A stretch of DNA of 40,954 nucleotides, from positions 1 through 40,954 of the forward strand of contig NZ_JAFLRJ010000001.1 of the NCBI RefSeq assembly GCF_017315755.1, read 5' to 3'. The position numbers and the translations under genes were made by a program. Below, one piece after another: positions 17,448-26,154 of the stretch. Position 1 is the stretch's first letter, and each line of letters starts with the position of its first letter. The DNA comes from Streptomyces beijiangensis. Lineage in GTDB: Bacteria; Actinomycetota; Actinomycetes; Streptomycetales; Streptomycetaceae. The notes under the pieces were generated by a model that saw only the letters and a list, made by a program, of their open reading frames with translations, was not told where the DNA came from and did no database searches.

Positions 17448-18499
17448 TTCGACGCCGCCCTCTTGGCCGGAGCCTTCTTCGGGGCGGCTGCCGTCTTCTT
17501 GGCGGCAGCGGCCTCCTGCGCCTGGGAGGCGGCGGGCTTCTCGTCGCTCTCGGCCGGCACCGACGCGGCACCGGCCTCGCCGAGCCGGTCCACGCCGTAC
17601 GCCAGCGCGGCCGCATAGGTGTCGTCCGGGTCCAGCCGGCGCAGCTCCTCGGCCAGCAGCTCCGAGGTCTCTCGCCGCTTCAGCGCCACCGCGCGGTCCG
17701 GCTGGCCCTGCATCGAGAGCGTCGCCAGGGAACCGTCGGCACGGTCCAGGACGATCGTGCCGAGGTCCGTCTCCAGACGTACGGCCGTGAGTCCGGGACC
17801 CGCGGAGATCGAGCGCCGCACGGGGACGCCGAGGCGCACCGCGAGCCACATGGCGAGCAGCTCGCAGCTCGGGTTGAACTCCTCGCCCTCGACCTCGACA
17901 CCGGTGACCTTGCTGGGCACCTGGTCGAGCGCGGCGGCGAGCATCGAGCGCCACGGGGTGATGCGCGACCACGCCAGGTCGGTGTCGCCAGGCGTGTACG
18001 TGGCGGCACGTGCCGTCAGCTCGTGGATCGGCTGCTCGGCGGCGTACGAGTCGGTGACCCGGCGCTGGGCCAGAGCGCCCAGCGGGTCCTTCGCCGGGTC
18101 CAGCGGGGCGTTCACCGGCCACCAGACGACCGTGGGGGCGTCGGGCAGCAGCAGCGGCAGGACGACCGACTGGGCGTGGTGCAGGACCTCGCCGTACAGC
18201 CGCAGGACGACCGTCTCACCCGTACCGGCGTCCGCGCCCACCCGTACCTCGGCATCGAGGCGGGCCTTGGCACGGTCGCGCGGCGAGCGCGAGACCCGCT
18301 TGATGACGACCAGGGTGCGCGAGGGGTGCTCGCGCGAGGCGTCGTTGGCGGCCTTGAGCGCGTCGTAGGCGTTCTCCTCGTCGGTGACGATGACGAGGGT
18401 CAGCACCATGCCGACGGCCGGGGTGCCGATCGCGCGGCGCCCCTGGACGAGGGCCTTGTTGACCTTGCTGGCCGTGGTTTCCGTCAGATCGATTTTCAT
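17444..18499 (-). CDS. opcA: Glucose-6-phosphate dehydrogenase assembly protein OpcA
   Basis: 351 residues from ATG 18499, whose ATGA overlaps the zwf stop. OpcA is needed for active Zwf in cyanobacteria and actinobacteria. Seen: MKIDLTETTASKVNKALVQGRRAIG, a conserved central stretch (LPDAPTVVWWPVNAPLDPAKDPLG), and SRITPWRSMLAAALDQVP. The last 34 residues are a separate Ala/Lys/Pro-rich tail (AAAAKKTAAAPKKAPAKRAASK), histone-H1-like in composition and probably disordered. Such tails are common on streptomycete proteins, but its role on an enzyme-assembly factor is not obvious. It overlaps genes on both sides by 4 bases, which fits one-to-one translation with Zwf. Confidence 0.95.
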   Translation of the reverse strand: MKIDLTETTASKVNKALVQGRRAIGTPAVGMVLTLVIVTDEENAYDALKAANDASREHPSRTLVVIKRVSRSPRDRAKARLDAEVRVGADAGTGETVVLRLYGEVLHHAQSVVLPLLLPDAPTVVWWPVNAPLDPAKDPLGALAQRRVTDSYAAEQPIHELTARAATYTPGDTDLAWSRITPWRSMLAAALDQVPSKVTGVEVEGEEFNPSCELLAMWLAVRLGVPVRRSISAGPGLTAVRLETDLGTIVLDRADGSLATLSMQGQPDRAVALKRRETSELLAEELRRLDPDDTYAAALAYGVDRLGEAGAASVPAESDEKPAASQAQEAAAAKKTAAAPKKAPAKRAASK

Positions 18500-20019
18500 G
18501 GGCGACGCCAGCTCCGTCCGTCTCGTGCGAGCATTTCGTCCGCCTCGACAGGACCCCAGGTGCCCGCTTCGTACTGTGCGGGCTTGCCGTGGGCGTCCCA
18601 GTACTCCTCGATCGGGTCGAGGATGCGCCAGGACGTCTCGACCTCTTCCAGCCTCGGGAAGAGGTTGGAGTCGCCGAGCAGCACATCGAGGATGAGCCGC
18701 TCGTACGCCTCGGGGCTGGACTCGGTGAAGGACTCGCCGTACGCGAAGTCCATCGACACGTCCCGGATCTCCATCGAGGTGCCGGGCACCTTGGAGCCGA
18801 AGCGCATCGTGATGCCCTCGTCGGGCTGGACGCGGATGACGATCGCGTTCTGGCCCAGCTCCTCCGTCGCCGTGTGGTCGAAGGGGGAGTGCGGGGCGCG
18901 CTGGAAGACGACCGCGATCTCGGTGACGCGGCGGCCGAGGCGCTTGCCCGTACGGAGATAGAACGGGACGCCCGCCCAGCGGCGGTTGTCGATCTCCAGC
19001 TTCACGGCGGCATAGGTGTCGGTCTTCGACTTGGGGTCGATGCCGTCTTCCTGGAGGTAGCCGACGGCCTTCTCGCCGCCCTGCCACCCGGCCGCGTACT
19101 GCGCGCGCACCGTCTCCTTGCCGAGGTCCTTCGGCAGCTTCACCGCGCCGAGCACCTTGGTCTTCTCCGCGACCAGCGCGTCCGCGTCGAAGGAGGCGGG
19201 CTCCTCCATCGCGGTCAGCGCGAGCAGCTGGAGGAGGTGGTTCTGGATGACGTCACGGGCCGCGCCGATGCCGTCGTAGTACCCGGCCCGGCCGCCGATG
19301 CCGATGTCCTCGGCCATGGTGATCTGCACGTGGTCGACGTACGACCGGTTCCAGATCGGCTCGAAGAGGGTGTTGGCGAAGCGGAGCGCCAGAATGTTCT
19401 GGACGGTCTCCTTGCCGAGGTAGTGGTCGATACGGAAGACCTCGTGCGGCGGGAAGACCTCGTGCACGACCTTGTTGAGGTCCTGCGCGCTCTGGAGGTT
19501 GTGGCCGAAGGGCTTCTCGATGACCGCGCGGCGCCAGGAGCCTTCCTTCTGGTCGGCCAGCCCGTGCTTCTTGAGCTGCTGGACGACGGAGGGGAAGAAC
19601 TTCGGCGGTACGGACAGATAGAAGGCGAAGTTGCCGCCCGTGCCCTGCGCCTTGTCGAGCTCCTCGATGGTCTTCTTGAGCTGCTCGAAGGCGTTGTCGT
19701 CGTCGAACGTGCCCTGGACGAAGCGCATCCCCTGGATGAGCTGCTGCCAGACCTCCTCGCGGAAGGGGGTGCGCGCGTGCTCCTTGACGGAGTCGTGCAC
19801 CTCCTGCGCGAAGTCCTCGTCCTGCCACTCGCGGCGGGCGAACCCGATGAGCGAGAAGCCCGGCGGGAGCAGACCGCGGTTGGCGAGGTCGTAGACGGCG
19901 GGCATCAACTTTTTACGGGACAAATCGCCCGTGACGCCAAAGATGACCAGGCCCGACGGCCCCGCGATACGCGGGAGCCGTCGGTCCGCGGCGTCACGCA
20001 GCGGATTGCTGCTTGACAA
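18496..20019 (-). CDS. zwf: Glucose-6-phosphate 1-dehydrogenase
   Basis: 507 residues. It makes 6-phosphogluconolactone and NADPH, entering the oxidative pentose phosphate pathway. Seen: the dinucleotide-binding GLVIFGVTGDLSRKKLMPAVYDL, the substrate-binding active site RIDHYLGKETVQN, the EKPFGH segment, and VPFYLRTGKRL. I start it at TTG 20019 because the translated SSSNPLRDAADRRLPRIAGPSG matches the family N-terminus and the SD GGAGGG lies 7 bases upstream; no ATG or GTG fits better. The start is 4 bases from the tal stop. Upstream in-frame sequence is inside tal and is a shadow. Confidence 0.95.
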   Translation of the reverse strand: MSSSNPLRDAADRRLPRIAGPSGLVIFGVTGDLSRKKLMPAVYDLANRGLLPPGFSLIGFARREWQDEDFAQEVHDSVKEHARTPFREEVWQQLIQGMRFVQGTFDDDNAFEQLKKTIEELDKAQGTGGNFAFYLSVPPKFFPSVVQQLKKHGLADQKEGSWRRAVIEKPFGHNLQSAQDLNKVVHEVFPPHEVFRIDHYLGKETVQNILALRFANTLFEPIWNRSYVDHVQITMAEDIGIGGRAGYYDGIGAARDVIQNHLLQLLALTAMEEPASFDADALVAEKTKVLGAVKLPKDLGKETVRAQYAAGWQGGEKAVGYLQEDGIDPKSKTDTYAAVKLEIDNRRWAGVPFYLRTGKRLGRRVTEIAVVFQRAPHSPFDHTATEELGQNAIVIRVQPDEGITMRFGSKVPGTSMEIRDVSMDFAYGESFTESSPEAYERLILDVLLGDSNLFPRLEEVETSWRILDPIEEYWDAHGKPAQYEAGTWGPVEADEMLARDGRSWRRP

Positions 20020-20023
20020 GGTT

Positions 20024-21142
20024 TCAGCCCTCCGAGGGGGCGAGGCGCTTGAGCTCTGCCTCGGTCGACTTGAGCAGGTCGTTCCAGGCGGACGCGAACT
20101 TCTCGACGCCCTCGTCCTCAAGGAGCTGTACGACGTCGTCGTACGCGATCCCGAGCTTCTCGACGGCGTCGAGCTCGGCGCGAGCCTGCTCGTAGGTGCC
20201 GGCGATGGTGTTGCCGGTGATCTGGCCGTGGTCGGCGGTGGCCTCGAGGGTCGCCTCCGGCATGGTGTTCACCGTGTTGGGGGCGACGAGGTCGTCGACG
20301 TACAGGGTGTCCTTGTACGACGGGTCCTTGACGCCGGTCGAGGCCCACAGCGGACGCTGCTTGTTGGCCTGCGCCTTGTCCAGGGCCGCCCAGCGCTCGG
20401 AGCCGAAGACCTCTTCGTACGCCTCGTACGCGAGACGCGCGTTGGCCAGCGCGGCCTTGCCCTTGAGGGCCTTGGCCTCGTCCGTGCCGATACCGTCGAG
20501 GCGCTTGTCGATCTCGGTGTCCACACGGGACACGAAGAAGGACGCCACCGAGTGGATCTTGGAGATGTCCAGGCCGGCGGCCTTCGCCTTCTCCAGGCCC
20601 GCCAGGTACGCGTCCATGACCTCGCGGTAGCGCTCCAGCGAGAAGATCAGCGTGACGTTGACGCTGATGCCCTTGCCGATGACCTCGGTGATCGCCGGCA
20701 GGCCGGCCTTGGTCGCCGGGATCTTGATGAGCGTGTTCGGGCGGTCCACCAGCCAGGCGAGCTGCTTGGCCTCGGCGACCGTGGCACCCGTGTTGTGGGC
20801 CAGCCGCGGGTCGACCTCGATGGAGACCCGGCCGTCCTGGCCGTCCGTCGAGTCGAAGACCGGACGCAGGATGTCGGCGGCGTCCCTCACGTCGGCCGTC
20901 GTGATCATGCGGATGGCTTCCTCGACGGTGACCTTGCGGGCGGCGAGGTCGGTGAGCTGCTGCTCGTAACCGTCACCGCTGGAGATCGCCTTCTGGAAGA
21001 TCGACGGGTTGGTGGTGACGCCCACCACGTGGCTCTGGTCGATCAGCTCGGCCAGGTTGCCGGACGTGATGCGCTTGCGCGACAGGTCGTCGAGCCAGAT
21101 CGCGACGCCTTCGTCGGAGAGGCGCTTGAGTGCGTCTGTCAT
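20024..21142 (-). CDS. tal: Transaldolase
   Basis: 372 residues from ATG 21142, with AGGAG upstream. It moves a dihydroxyacetone unit between sugar phosphates in the non-oxidative pentose phosphate pathway. Seen: [34 protein letters not shown], the Schiff-base Lys140 in [11 protein letters not shown], and [20 protein letters not shown]. The length of about 370 residues matches the actinobacterial transaldolase subfamily. It lies 35 bases after tkt and 4 bases before zwf. Confidence 0.97.
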   Translation of the reverse strand: MTDALKRLSDEGVAIWLDDLSRKRITSGNLAELIDQSHVVGVTTNPSIFQKAISSGDGYEQQLTDLAARKVTVEEAIRMITTADVRDAADILRPVFDSTDGQDGRVSIEVDPRLAHNTGATVAEAKQLAWLVDRPNTLIKIPATKAGLPAITEVIGKGISVNVTLIFSLERYREVMDAYLAGLEKAKAAGLDISKIHSVASFFVSRVDTEIDKRLDGIGTDEAKALKGKAALANARLAYEAYEEVFGSERWAALDKAQANKQRPLWASTGVKDPSYKDTLYVDDLVAPNTVNTMPEATLEATADHGQITGNTIAGTYEQARAELDAVEKLGIAYDDVVQLLEDEGVEKFASAWNDLLKSTEAELKRLAPSEG

Positions 21143-21177
21143 GAGAGTTGCATCTCCTACTTGATCGTGTACCGGCG

Positions 21178-23280
21178 TCAGCGCGCTGCGGCGTCGATAG
21201 ATTCCCGGGCCTTGGCCACCACGTTCTCCGCGGTGAAACCGAACTCGCGGAAGAGGACCTTGGCGTCGGCGGAGGCACCGAAGTGCTCCAGCGACACGAT
21301 CCGGCCCGCGTCACCGACGAAGCGGTGCCAGGTCAGACCGATACCGGCCTCGACCGCCACACGCGCCTTGACGGACGGCGGGATGACCGAGTCCCGGTAC
21401 CCCTGGTCCTGCGCCTCGAACCACTCGACGCACGGCATCGAGACGACCCGGGTGGGGACGCCCGAGGCCTGGAGCTGCTCGCGCGCCTCGACGGCGAGCT
21501 GCACCTCGGAGCCGGTGCCGATGAGAACGACCTGCGCCTCTGTGCTCTGCCCTTCGGTCCCTTCGGCGTCGAAGAGGACGTAACCGCCCTTGGCGGCACC
21601 CTCGTTGGCGTCGTAGGTCGGCACGCCCTGGCGGGTCAGCGCGAGGCCGTGCGGGGCGCTCTTGCCGAAGTCCTTCTTGCCGCGGCGCAGGATCTCGCGC
21701 CAGGCGATCACGGTCTCGTTGGCGTCCGCGGGACGGACGACGTTGAGGCCGGGGATGGCGCGCAGCGAGGCGATGTGCTCGACCGGCTGGTGGGTCGGGC
21801 CGTCCTCGCCGAGACCGACGGAGTCGTGCGTCCAGACGTACGTCACCGGAAGGTGCATCAGCGCCGAGAGACGGACCGCGTTGCGCATGTAGTCGGAGAA
21901 CACCAGGAAGGTGCCGCCGTAGATGCGGGTGTGGCCGTGCAGCGCGATGCCGTTCATCTCCGCGGCCATGGAGTGCTCGCGGATACCGAAGTGGATCGTC
22001 CGGCCGTACGGGTCGGCCTCCGGGAGCGGGTTGCCCGCGGGGAGGAACGACGACGTCTTGTCGATGGTGGTGTTGTTCGAGCCCGCGAGGTCGGCGGAGC
22101 CGCCCCACAGCTCGGGGATGACCGCACCGAGCGCCTGCAGGATCTTGCCGGACGCGGCACGCGTCGCGACGGCCTTGCCGGTCTCGAAGGAGGGGAGCTT
22201 CTCCTCCCAGCCCGCGGGGAGCTCGCCCGCGTCGATGCGGTCGAACTCGGCGGCGCGCTGCGGGTTGGCGGTGCGCCAGGCGGCGAAGGACTTCTCCCAC
22301 TCGGCCTTGGCCTCGCGGCCGCGGTCGAGCGCCTCACGGGTGTGGCCGATGACCTCGTCGGAGACCTCGAAGGTCTTCTCCGGGTCGAAGCTCAGCACGC
22401 GCTTGATCGCGGCGACCTCGTCGTCGCCGAGCGCCGAGCCGTGTGCGGCCTCGGTGCCCTGGGCGTTCGGGGCGGGCCAGGCGATGATCGAGCGCATCGC
22501 GATGAAGGACGGCTTGTCCGTCACCGCCTTCGCGGCCTCGATCGCGTTGAACAGGGCCTCGGGGTCGAGGTCGCCGTCCGGCTTGGGCGCCACGCGCTGG
22601 ACGTGCCAGCCGTACGCCTCGTAGCGCTTGACGGTGTCCTCGGAGACCGCGGTCTCCGTGTCGCCCTCGATGGAGATGTGGTTGTCGTCCCAGAGAAGGA
22701 CGAGGTTGCCGAGCTTCTGGTGCCCGGCCATCGAGGACGCCTCCGCGGAGATGCCCTCCTGGAGGCAGCCGTCACCGGCGATGGCGTAGACGAAGTGGTC
22801 GAACGGGGAGGTGCCGGCGGCGGCCTCCGGGTCGAACAGGCCGCGCTCGTAGCGGGCGGCCATCGCCATGCCCACGGCATTGGCGACACCCTGGCCGAGC
22901 GGCCCCGTGGTCGTCTCGACGCCCGTGGTGTGGCCGTACTCCGGGTGACCGGGGGTCTTCGAGCCCCAGGTGCGGAAAGCCTTGAGGTCATCCAGCTCCA
23001 GGCCGAAGCCGGCCAGGTAGAGCTGGGTGTAGAGAGTCAAGGACGAGTGTCCCGCAGAGAGGACGAACCGGTCGCGGCCGGTCCAGTCGGCGTCCGCCGG
23101 GTCGTGCCGCATCACCTTCTGGAAGAGGGTGTACGCGGCGGGGGCCAGGCTCATGGCCGTACCGGGATGGCCGTTGCCGACCTTCTGTACGGCGTCCGCG
23201 GCCAGGACGCGTGCCGTGTCAACGGCCCGCTGGTCCAATTCGGTCCACTCGAGGTCTGTGGTGGTCGGCTTGGTGCTCAC
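21178..23280 (-). CDS. tkt: Transketolase
   Basis: 700 residues from GTG 23280. It is thiamine-diphosphate dependent and transfers two-carbon units between sugar phosphates. Seen: [34 protein letters not shown], the cofactor motif [26 protein letters not shown] followed by DDNHISIEG, and in the C-terminal half [19 protein letters not shown] and [17 protein letters not shown]. Length is typical. It is the first gene of tkt-tal-zwf-opcA-pgl. A TAGGCT -10-like box lies about 65 bases upstream on the same strand. The SD GAGAGGAG is slightly far (12 bases) from the GTG. Confidence 0.96.
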   Translation of the reverse strand: MSTKPTTTDLEWTELDQRAVDTARVLAADAVQKVGNGHPGTAMSLAPAAYTLFQKVMRHDPADADWTGRDRFVLSAGHSSLTLYTQLYLAGFGLELDDLKAFRTWGSKTPGHPEYGHTTGVETTTGPLGQGVANAVGMAMAARYERGLFDPEAAAGTSPFDHFVYAIAGDGCLQEGISAEASSMAGHQKLGNLVLLWDDNHISIEGDTETAVSEDTVKRYEAYGWHVQRVAPKPDGDLDPEALFNAIEAAKAVTDKPSFIAMRSIIAWPAPNAQGTEAAHGSALGDDEVAAIKRVLSFDPEKTFEVSDEVIGHTREALDRGREAKAEWEKSFAAWRTANPQRAAEFDRIDAGELPAGWEEKLPSFETGKAVATRAASGKILQALGAVIPELWGGSADLAGSNNTTIDKTSSFLPAGNPLPEADPYGRTIHFGIREHSMAAEMNGIALHGHTRIYGGTFLVFSDYMRNAVRLSALMHLPVTYVWTHDSVGLGEDGPTHQPVEHIASLRAIPGLNVVRPADANETVIAWREILRRGKKDFGKSAPHGLALTRQGVPTYDANEGAAKGGYVLFDAEGTEGQSTEAQVVLIGTGSEVQLAVEAREQLQASGVPTRVVSMPCVEWFEAQDQGYRDSVIPPSVKARVAVEAGIGLTWHRFVGDAGRIVSLEHFGASADAKVLFREFGFTAENVVAKARESIDAAAR

Positions 23281-23581
23281 CCTGGGTCAGGGCTCCTCTC
23301 CACATGTTGTGTCCCGGTGACTCGGGGCGCACCGGGCGTTGTCGAGCCTACCCCCGCAGGAACGCGCAATTTTTCGAGTGCCTGTCGGTAAAAGACAGTC
23401 ACTGCCAGGGTGCGGGCGGCGGGCCGACTTCGCCTGTCGAGCGAGCTCCAACACGACCCCACCCCCGCGAAGATCGGCGTATGGGCAACGTCTAGAGTGG
23501 CGTGGTAAGCGCAAGTCTTTACCGGGCCTTCACGCCCGGAAACTACGGGGACTTGCTGAGAATTCTCTGTCAGGGGTGTGC
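23281..23581. other. Divergent tkt-ctaB spacer without a gene
   Basis: About 300 bases between two divergent starts. I find the tkt -10 and inverted repeat described separately, a TAGAGT -10-like box on the plus strand at 23493-23498 for ctaB, and a small hairpin CCGGGC/GCCCGG (23522-23527 with 23534-23539). Frames here show no family sequence; the in-frame upstream extension of ctaB looks non-coding. Confidence 0.6.
23345..23398 (-). promoter_or_regulatory. Possible tkt promoter -10 and upstream inverted repeat
   Basis: On the minus strand TAGGCT (23350-23345) is a good Streptomyces -10 about 65 bases before the tkt GTG, but no matching -35 is evident. Upstream, CTGTC-N7-GACAG (23382-23398) is an inverted repeat at an operator-like distance. 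Confidence 0.4.
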
Positions 23582-24529
23582 GTGACGGCGCTCGAGTCCC
23601 GGCCCGCAGGGGTCGTCTTGACTCCCAGCCCGGGGGCCCATCGGCCATTCGGGGCCCGCGTCAAGGCATTCGTGGCGCTGACCAAGCCGCGGATCATCGA
23701 ACTTCTGCTGATCACCACTGTGCCGGTGATGTTCCTGGCAGAGCAGGGTGTGCCGAAGCTCTGGCTGGTCCTCGTCACCTGTGTCGGCGGCTATCTGTCG
23801 GCGGGCGGCGCCAACGCGCTGAACATGTACATCGACCGCGACATCGACGCGCTGATGGACCGCACCGCGCAGCGTCCGCTGGTCACCGGAATGGTCTCGC
23901 CGCGCGAGTGCCTGGCCTTCGGCTTCGCACTCGCAGTGATCTCCACGCTCTGGTTCGGGCTGCTGGTCAACTGGCTGTCCGCCGCACTCTCGCTGGGCGC
24001 GCTGCTCTTCTACGTCGTCGTCTACACGATGATCCTCAAGCGCCGCACCTCGCAGAACATCGTCTGGGGCGGCATCGCGGGCTGCATGCCGGTGCTCATC
24101 GGCTGGTCCGCGGTGACCAATTCCATGTCGTGGGCCCCGGTCATTCTCTTCCTCGTCATGTTCTTCTGGACGCCGCCGCACTACTGGCCGCTGTCGATGA
24201 AGGTCAGGGAGGACTACGCGCGGGTGGGCGTTCCGATGCTCCCCGTCGTCGCCTCCAACAGCGTCGTGGCCCGCCAGATCGTCATCTACAGCTGGGTGAT
24301 GGTCGCCGTCTCACTGCTGCTGACGCCGCTCGGCTACACCGGCTGGTTCTACACGTCGGTGGCCCTGCTGGCCGGTGGCTTCTGGCTCTGGGAAGCGCAT
24401 GGGCTGCAGTCGCGGGCCAAGGGCGGGGTGACGGGGGCGAAGCTCAAGGAGATGCGACTGTTCCACTGGTCGATCACCTATGTCTCGCTGCTCTTCATCG
24501 CGGTCGCGGTGGACCCCTTCCTGCGCTAG
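23582..24529 (+). CDS. ctaB: Protohaem IX farnesyltransferase (haem O synthase)
   Basis: 315 residues from GTG 23582 ([11 protein letters not shown]), with AGGGGTG upstream. It adds a farnesyl chain to haem b to make haem O for the aa3-type cytochrome oxidase. Seen: a UbiA-type membrane prenyltransferase with about nine transmembrane segments, [24 protein letters not shown], the allylic diphosphate motif [23 protein letters not shown], and [26 protein letters not shown]. It is divergent from tkt, and its pathway partner ctaA is about 1.6 kb further on, on the other strand. The final 16 bases including the stop are duplicated in tandem. Confidence 0.96.
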   Translation: MTALESRPAGVVLTPSPGAHRPFGARVKAFVALTKPRIIELLLITTVPVMFLAEQGVPKLWLVLVTCVGGYLSAGGANALNMYIDRDIDALMDRTAQRPLVTGMVSPRECLAFGFALAVISTLWFGLLVNWLSAALSLGALLFYVVVYTMILKRRTSQNIVWGGIAGCMPVLIGWSAVTNSMSWAPVILFLVMFFWTPPHYWPLSMKVREDYARVGVPMLPVVASNSVVARQIVIYSWVMVAVSLLLTPLGYTGWFYTSVALLAGGFWLWEAHGLQSRAKGGVTGAKLKEMRLFHWSITYVSLLFIAVAVDPFLR

Positions 24530-24545
24530 CCCCTTCCTGCGCTAG
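24514..24545 (+). repeat. Tandem 16-base duplication spanning the ctaB stop
   Basis: CCCCTTCCTGCGCTAG occurs at 24514-24529 and again at 24530-24545 without change. The first copy encodes the last residues and TAG of ctaB, the second lies just outside the gene. The lack of divergence suggests a recent event. Confidence 0.97.
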
Positions 24546-24576
24546 CCCCGCCCCGGGGCTCCGCCCCGGACCCCGG

Positions 24577-24624
24577 TCCTCAATCGCCGGACGGGCTATG
24601 AATAGCCCGTCCGGCGATTGAGGA
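24577..24624. terminator. Long perfect palindrome of a common Streptomyces intergenic repeat type
   Basis: A 22-bp perfect stem (24577-24598 with 24603-24624) with a TGAA loop. The core CAATCGCCGGACGGGCT is a motif I recall as frequent between Streptomyces genes. Flanking hairpins are AGCCCCG/CGGGGCT (24544-24560) and ACGCGTGC/GCACGCGT (24626-24644). It is a likely terminator after ctaB, and possibly a mobile or amplified repeat. Confidence 0.85.
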
Positions 24625-24693
24625 CACGCGTGCGAAGCACGCGTACCGGGGGCCCGGCGGCGCTTCCCGGCTACCCGCGAGTAGCATGCCCTC

Positions 24694-25014
24694 ATGGCTG
24701 AGACTCAGGTAGACGAGAAGCGAGCCGCGAGGCTCGCCAAGCAGATCCAGGCGTTCTCCACATCGCACGGCGGCGCCGAGGCGCAGGTCGCGTACATCGG
24801 CCAGAAGGGCGCGCGCATCGTGCTCGTCGGCGAGGACGGCGAGTGGGGCGATCTGGTCGCACCCACCTACGCCCTCGCGCAGAGCGCCACCGAGAAGGCC
24901 GGCGTCACCGTCCACGAGGACTTCGACGGGGAGTTCGCAGCCAAGGTGCGCACCGGTCCGTACGAGTGGACACGCATGGCCGGCATCCAGGTCGGCGGCC
25001 CGAGCAACACCTGA
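24694..25014 (+). CDS. Small conserved-looking protein of unknown function
   Basis: 106 residues from ATG 24694. It has no signal peptide or membrane segment. The N-terminal third is helical and charged (VDEKRAARLAKQIQAFSTS), followed by alternating strand-like stretches (AQVAYIGQKGARIVLVGEDGEWGDLV) and an acidic region (VHEDFDGEFAAKVRTGPYEW). The composition and codon use are those of a real cytoplasmic actinobacterial gene. I recognise no domain. It lies between ctaB, from which it is separated by the palindromic repeat, and the amidohydrolase 54 bases downstream; co-transcription with the latter is possible. Confidence 0.75.
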   Translation: MAETQVDEKRAARLAKQIQAFSTSHGGAEAQVAYIGQKGARIVLVGEDGEWGDLVAPTYALAQSATEKAGVTVHEDFDGEFAAKVRTGPYEWTRMAGIQVGGPSNT

Positions 25015-25031
25015 AGCGGCTTCACCCGTTA

Positions 25032-25052
25032 GGACTGTGGGAAGCACAGTCC
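25032..25052 (+). promoter_or_regulatory. Small hairpin in the amidohydrolase leader
   Basis: GGACTGTG (25032-25039) pairs perfectly with CACAGTCC (25045-25052) around GGAAG. It ends 6 bases before the ribosome site GGGGAG and could influence translation of the downstream gene. Confidence 0.45.
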
Positions 25053-25068
25053 ACTACGGGGAGTCCGC

Positions 25069-26154
25069 ATGATCGAAATGCCGTCCCTGGTGGACCAGTA
25101 CTGCCACGGGGTGCTCCGTACGGAGCTCGGGCTCGGCACCTTCGAGTCGTATCTGGGCAGGGACACGGGCCCGCCCGCGCCCGGCACCACCTTCTTCGAC
25201 ACCCAGACCGGGTTCGCCGTACGCCGCTGGTGCCCGCCGCTCCTCGGGCTCGAACCGCACTGCCCGCCGGCCCGCTATCTCGCCCGCCGCAGGGAGCTCG
25301 GTGTCGTGGAGTCGGCGCGGCTGCTGCTGCGGGGCACGGGCGTCTCCACCTATCTGGTGGACACCGGGCTGCCCGGGGACCTCACGGGTCCCGAGGAGAT
25401 GGCCGCGGCGGGCGCCGCCGACGCGCGCGAGATCGTACGTCTTGAGTTACTGGCCGAGCAGGTCGCCGACACCTCTGGCACCGTCGAGTCGTTCCTCGCC
25501 AACCTCGCCGAGGCCGTGCACGCGGCCTCCTGCACCGCGGTGGCCTTCGCTTCGGTCGCCTGCGTACGGCACGGGCCCGCCCTGGCGCCCGAACCGCCGG
25601 GCCCAGGTGAGGTGCGCGGCGCCGCGGGGCGCTGGCTGGCGGCGCGGCAGGTCGGGGGGCGGCTGAGCGATCCCGTACTGCTGCGGCATCTGCTGTGGAA
25701 CGCCGTCGCCTCCGGACTGCCGCTGCAACTGCGGGTGGGGGTCGGGGACCCACTGCTGCTCACCGATTTCGCCGCCGCCGCGACCGGGCACGGCACCGAT
25801 CTGGTGCTGCTGCACGCCTATCCGTACCACCGCCAGGCCGCCCATCTGGCGAGCATCCACCCGCATGTGTACGCCGACCTGGGCCCGGCCGTCGCCCACA
25901 CCGGAGCGCGGGCCGCGGCCGTACTCGCGGAGATCCTGGAGCTCGCGCCGTTCGGGAAGCTGCTCTTCTCCAGCGGCGGGTACGGGGTTCCCGAACTGCA
26001 TGTGGTGGGTGCGCGGGGCTTCCGGGAGGCGCTGGAGCGGGTCCTCGGCGACTGGGTGCGGGACGGGGCCTGGTCGCGTACGGACGCCGACCGGGTCGCC
26101 GGGATGATCGCGGCGGGCAATGCCCGCCGCGTCTACCGGCTCGACGCGTCCTAG
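25069..26154 (+). CDS. Amidohydrolase-family protein with a TTA codon
   Basis: 361 residues from ATG 25069, with GGGGAG upstream. It resembles metal-dependent amidohydrolases of the TIM-barrel (amidohydrolase 2) type: an N-terminal metal-site-like DQYCHG (residues 9-14), a mid-barrel VLLHAYPYHRQAAHLASIHPHVYADLG, and a late LLFSSGGYGVPELH in place of the usual SDAY-type Asp. The apparent loss of that Asp makes activity uncertain. Codon 127 (25447-25449) is TTA, which in Streptomyces is read only by the bldA leucine tRNA, so expression would be linked to development. It ends in a CTAG shared with the stop of ctaA; a hairpin (26110-26130) lies inside its last codons. The substrate is unknown. 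Confidence 0.85.
   Translation: MIEMPSLVDQYCHGVLRTELGLGTFESYLGRDTGPPAPGTTFFDTQTGFAVRRWCPPLLGLEPHCPPARYLARRRELGVVESARLLLRGTGVSTYLVDTGLPGDLTGPEEMAAAGAADAREIVRLELLAEQVADTSGTVESFLANLAEAVHAASCTAVAFASVACVRHGPALAPEPPGPGEVRGAAGRWLAARQVGGRLSDPVLLRHLLWNAVASGLPLQLRVGVGDPLLLTDFAAAATGHGTDLVLLHAYPYHRQAAHLASIHPHVYADLGPAVAHTGARAAAVLAEILELAPFGKLLFSSGGYGVPELHVVGARGFREALERVLGDWVRDGAWSRTDADRVAGMIAAGNARRVYRLDAS
26110..26130. terminator. Hairpin inside the 3' end of the amidohydrolase gene
   Basis: GCGGCGGGCA (26110-26119) faces TGCCCGCCGC (26121-26130) with one base between, so at least 8 pairs can form with a small loop. With the two convergent stops sharing CTAG, this is the only hairpin close to the junction and may act as a terminator for the opposite strand. 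Confidence 0.45.

Noticed and set aside
23339..23581. Upstream in-frame extension of ctaB
   Set aside because: It runs through promoter-like DNA with no conserved residues; GTG 23582 has an SD and the expected N-terminus.
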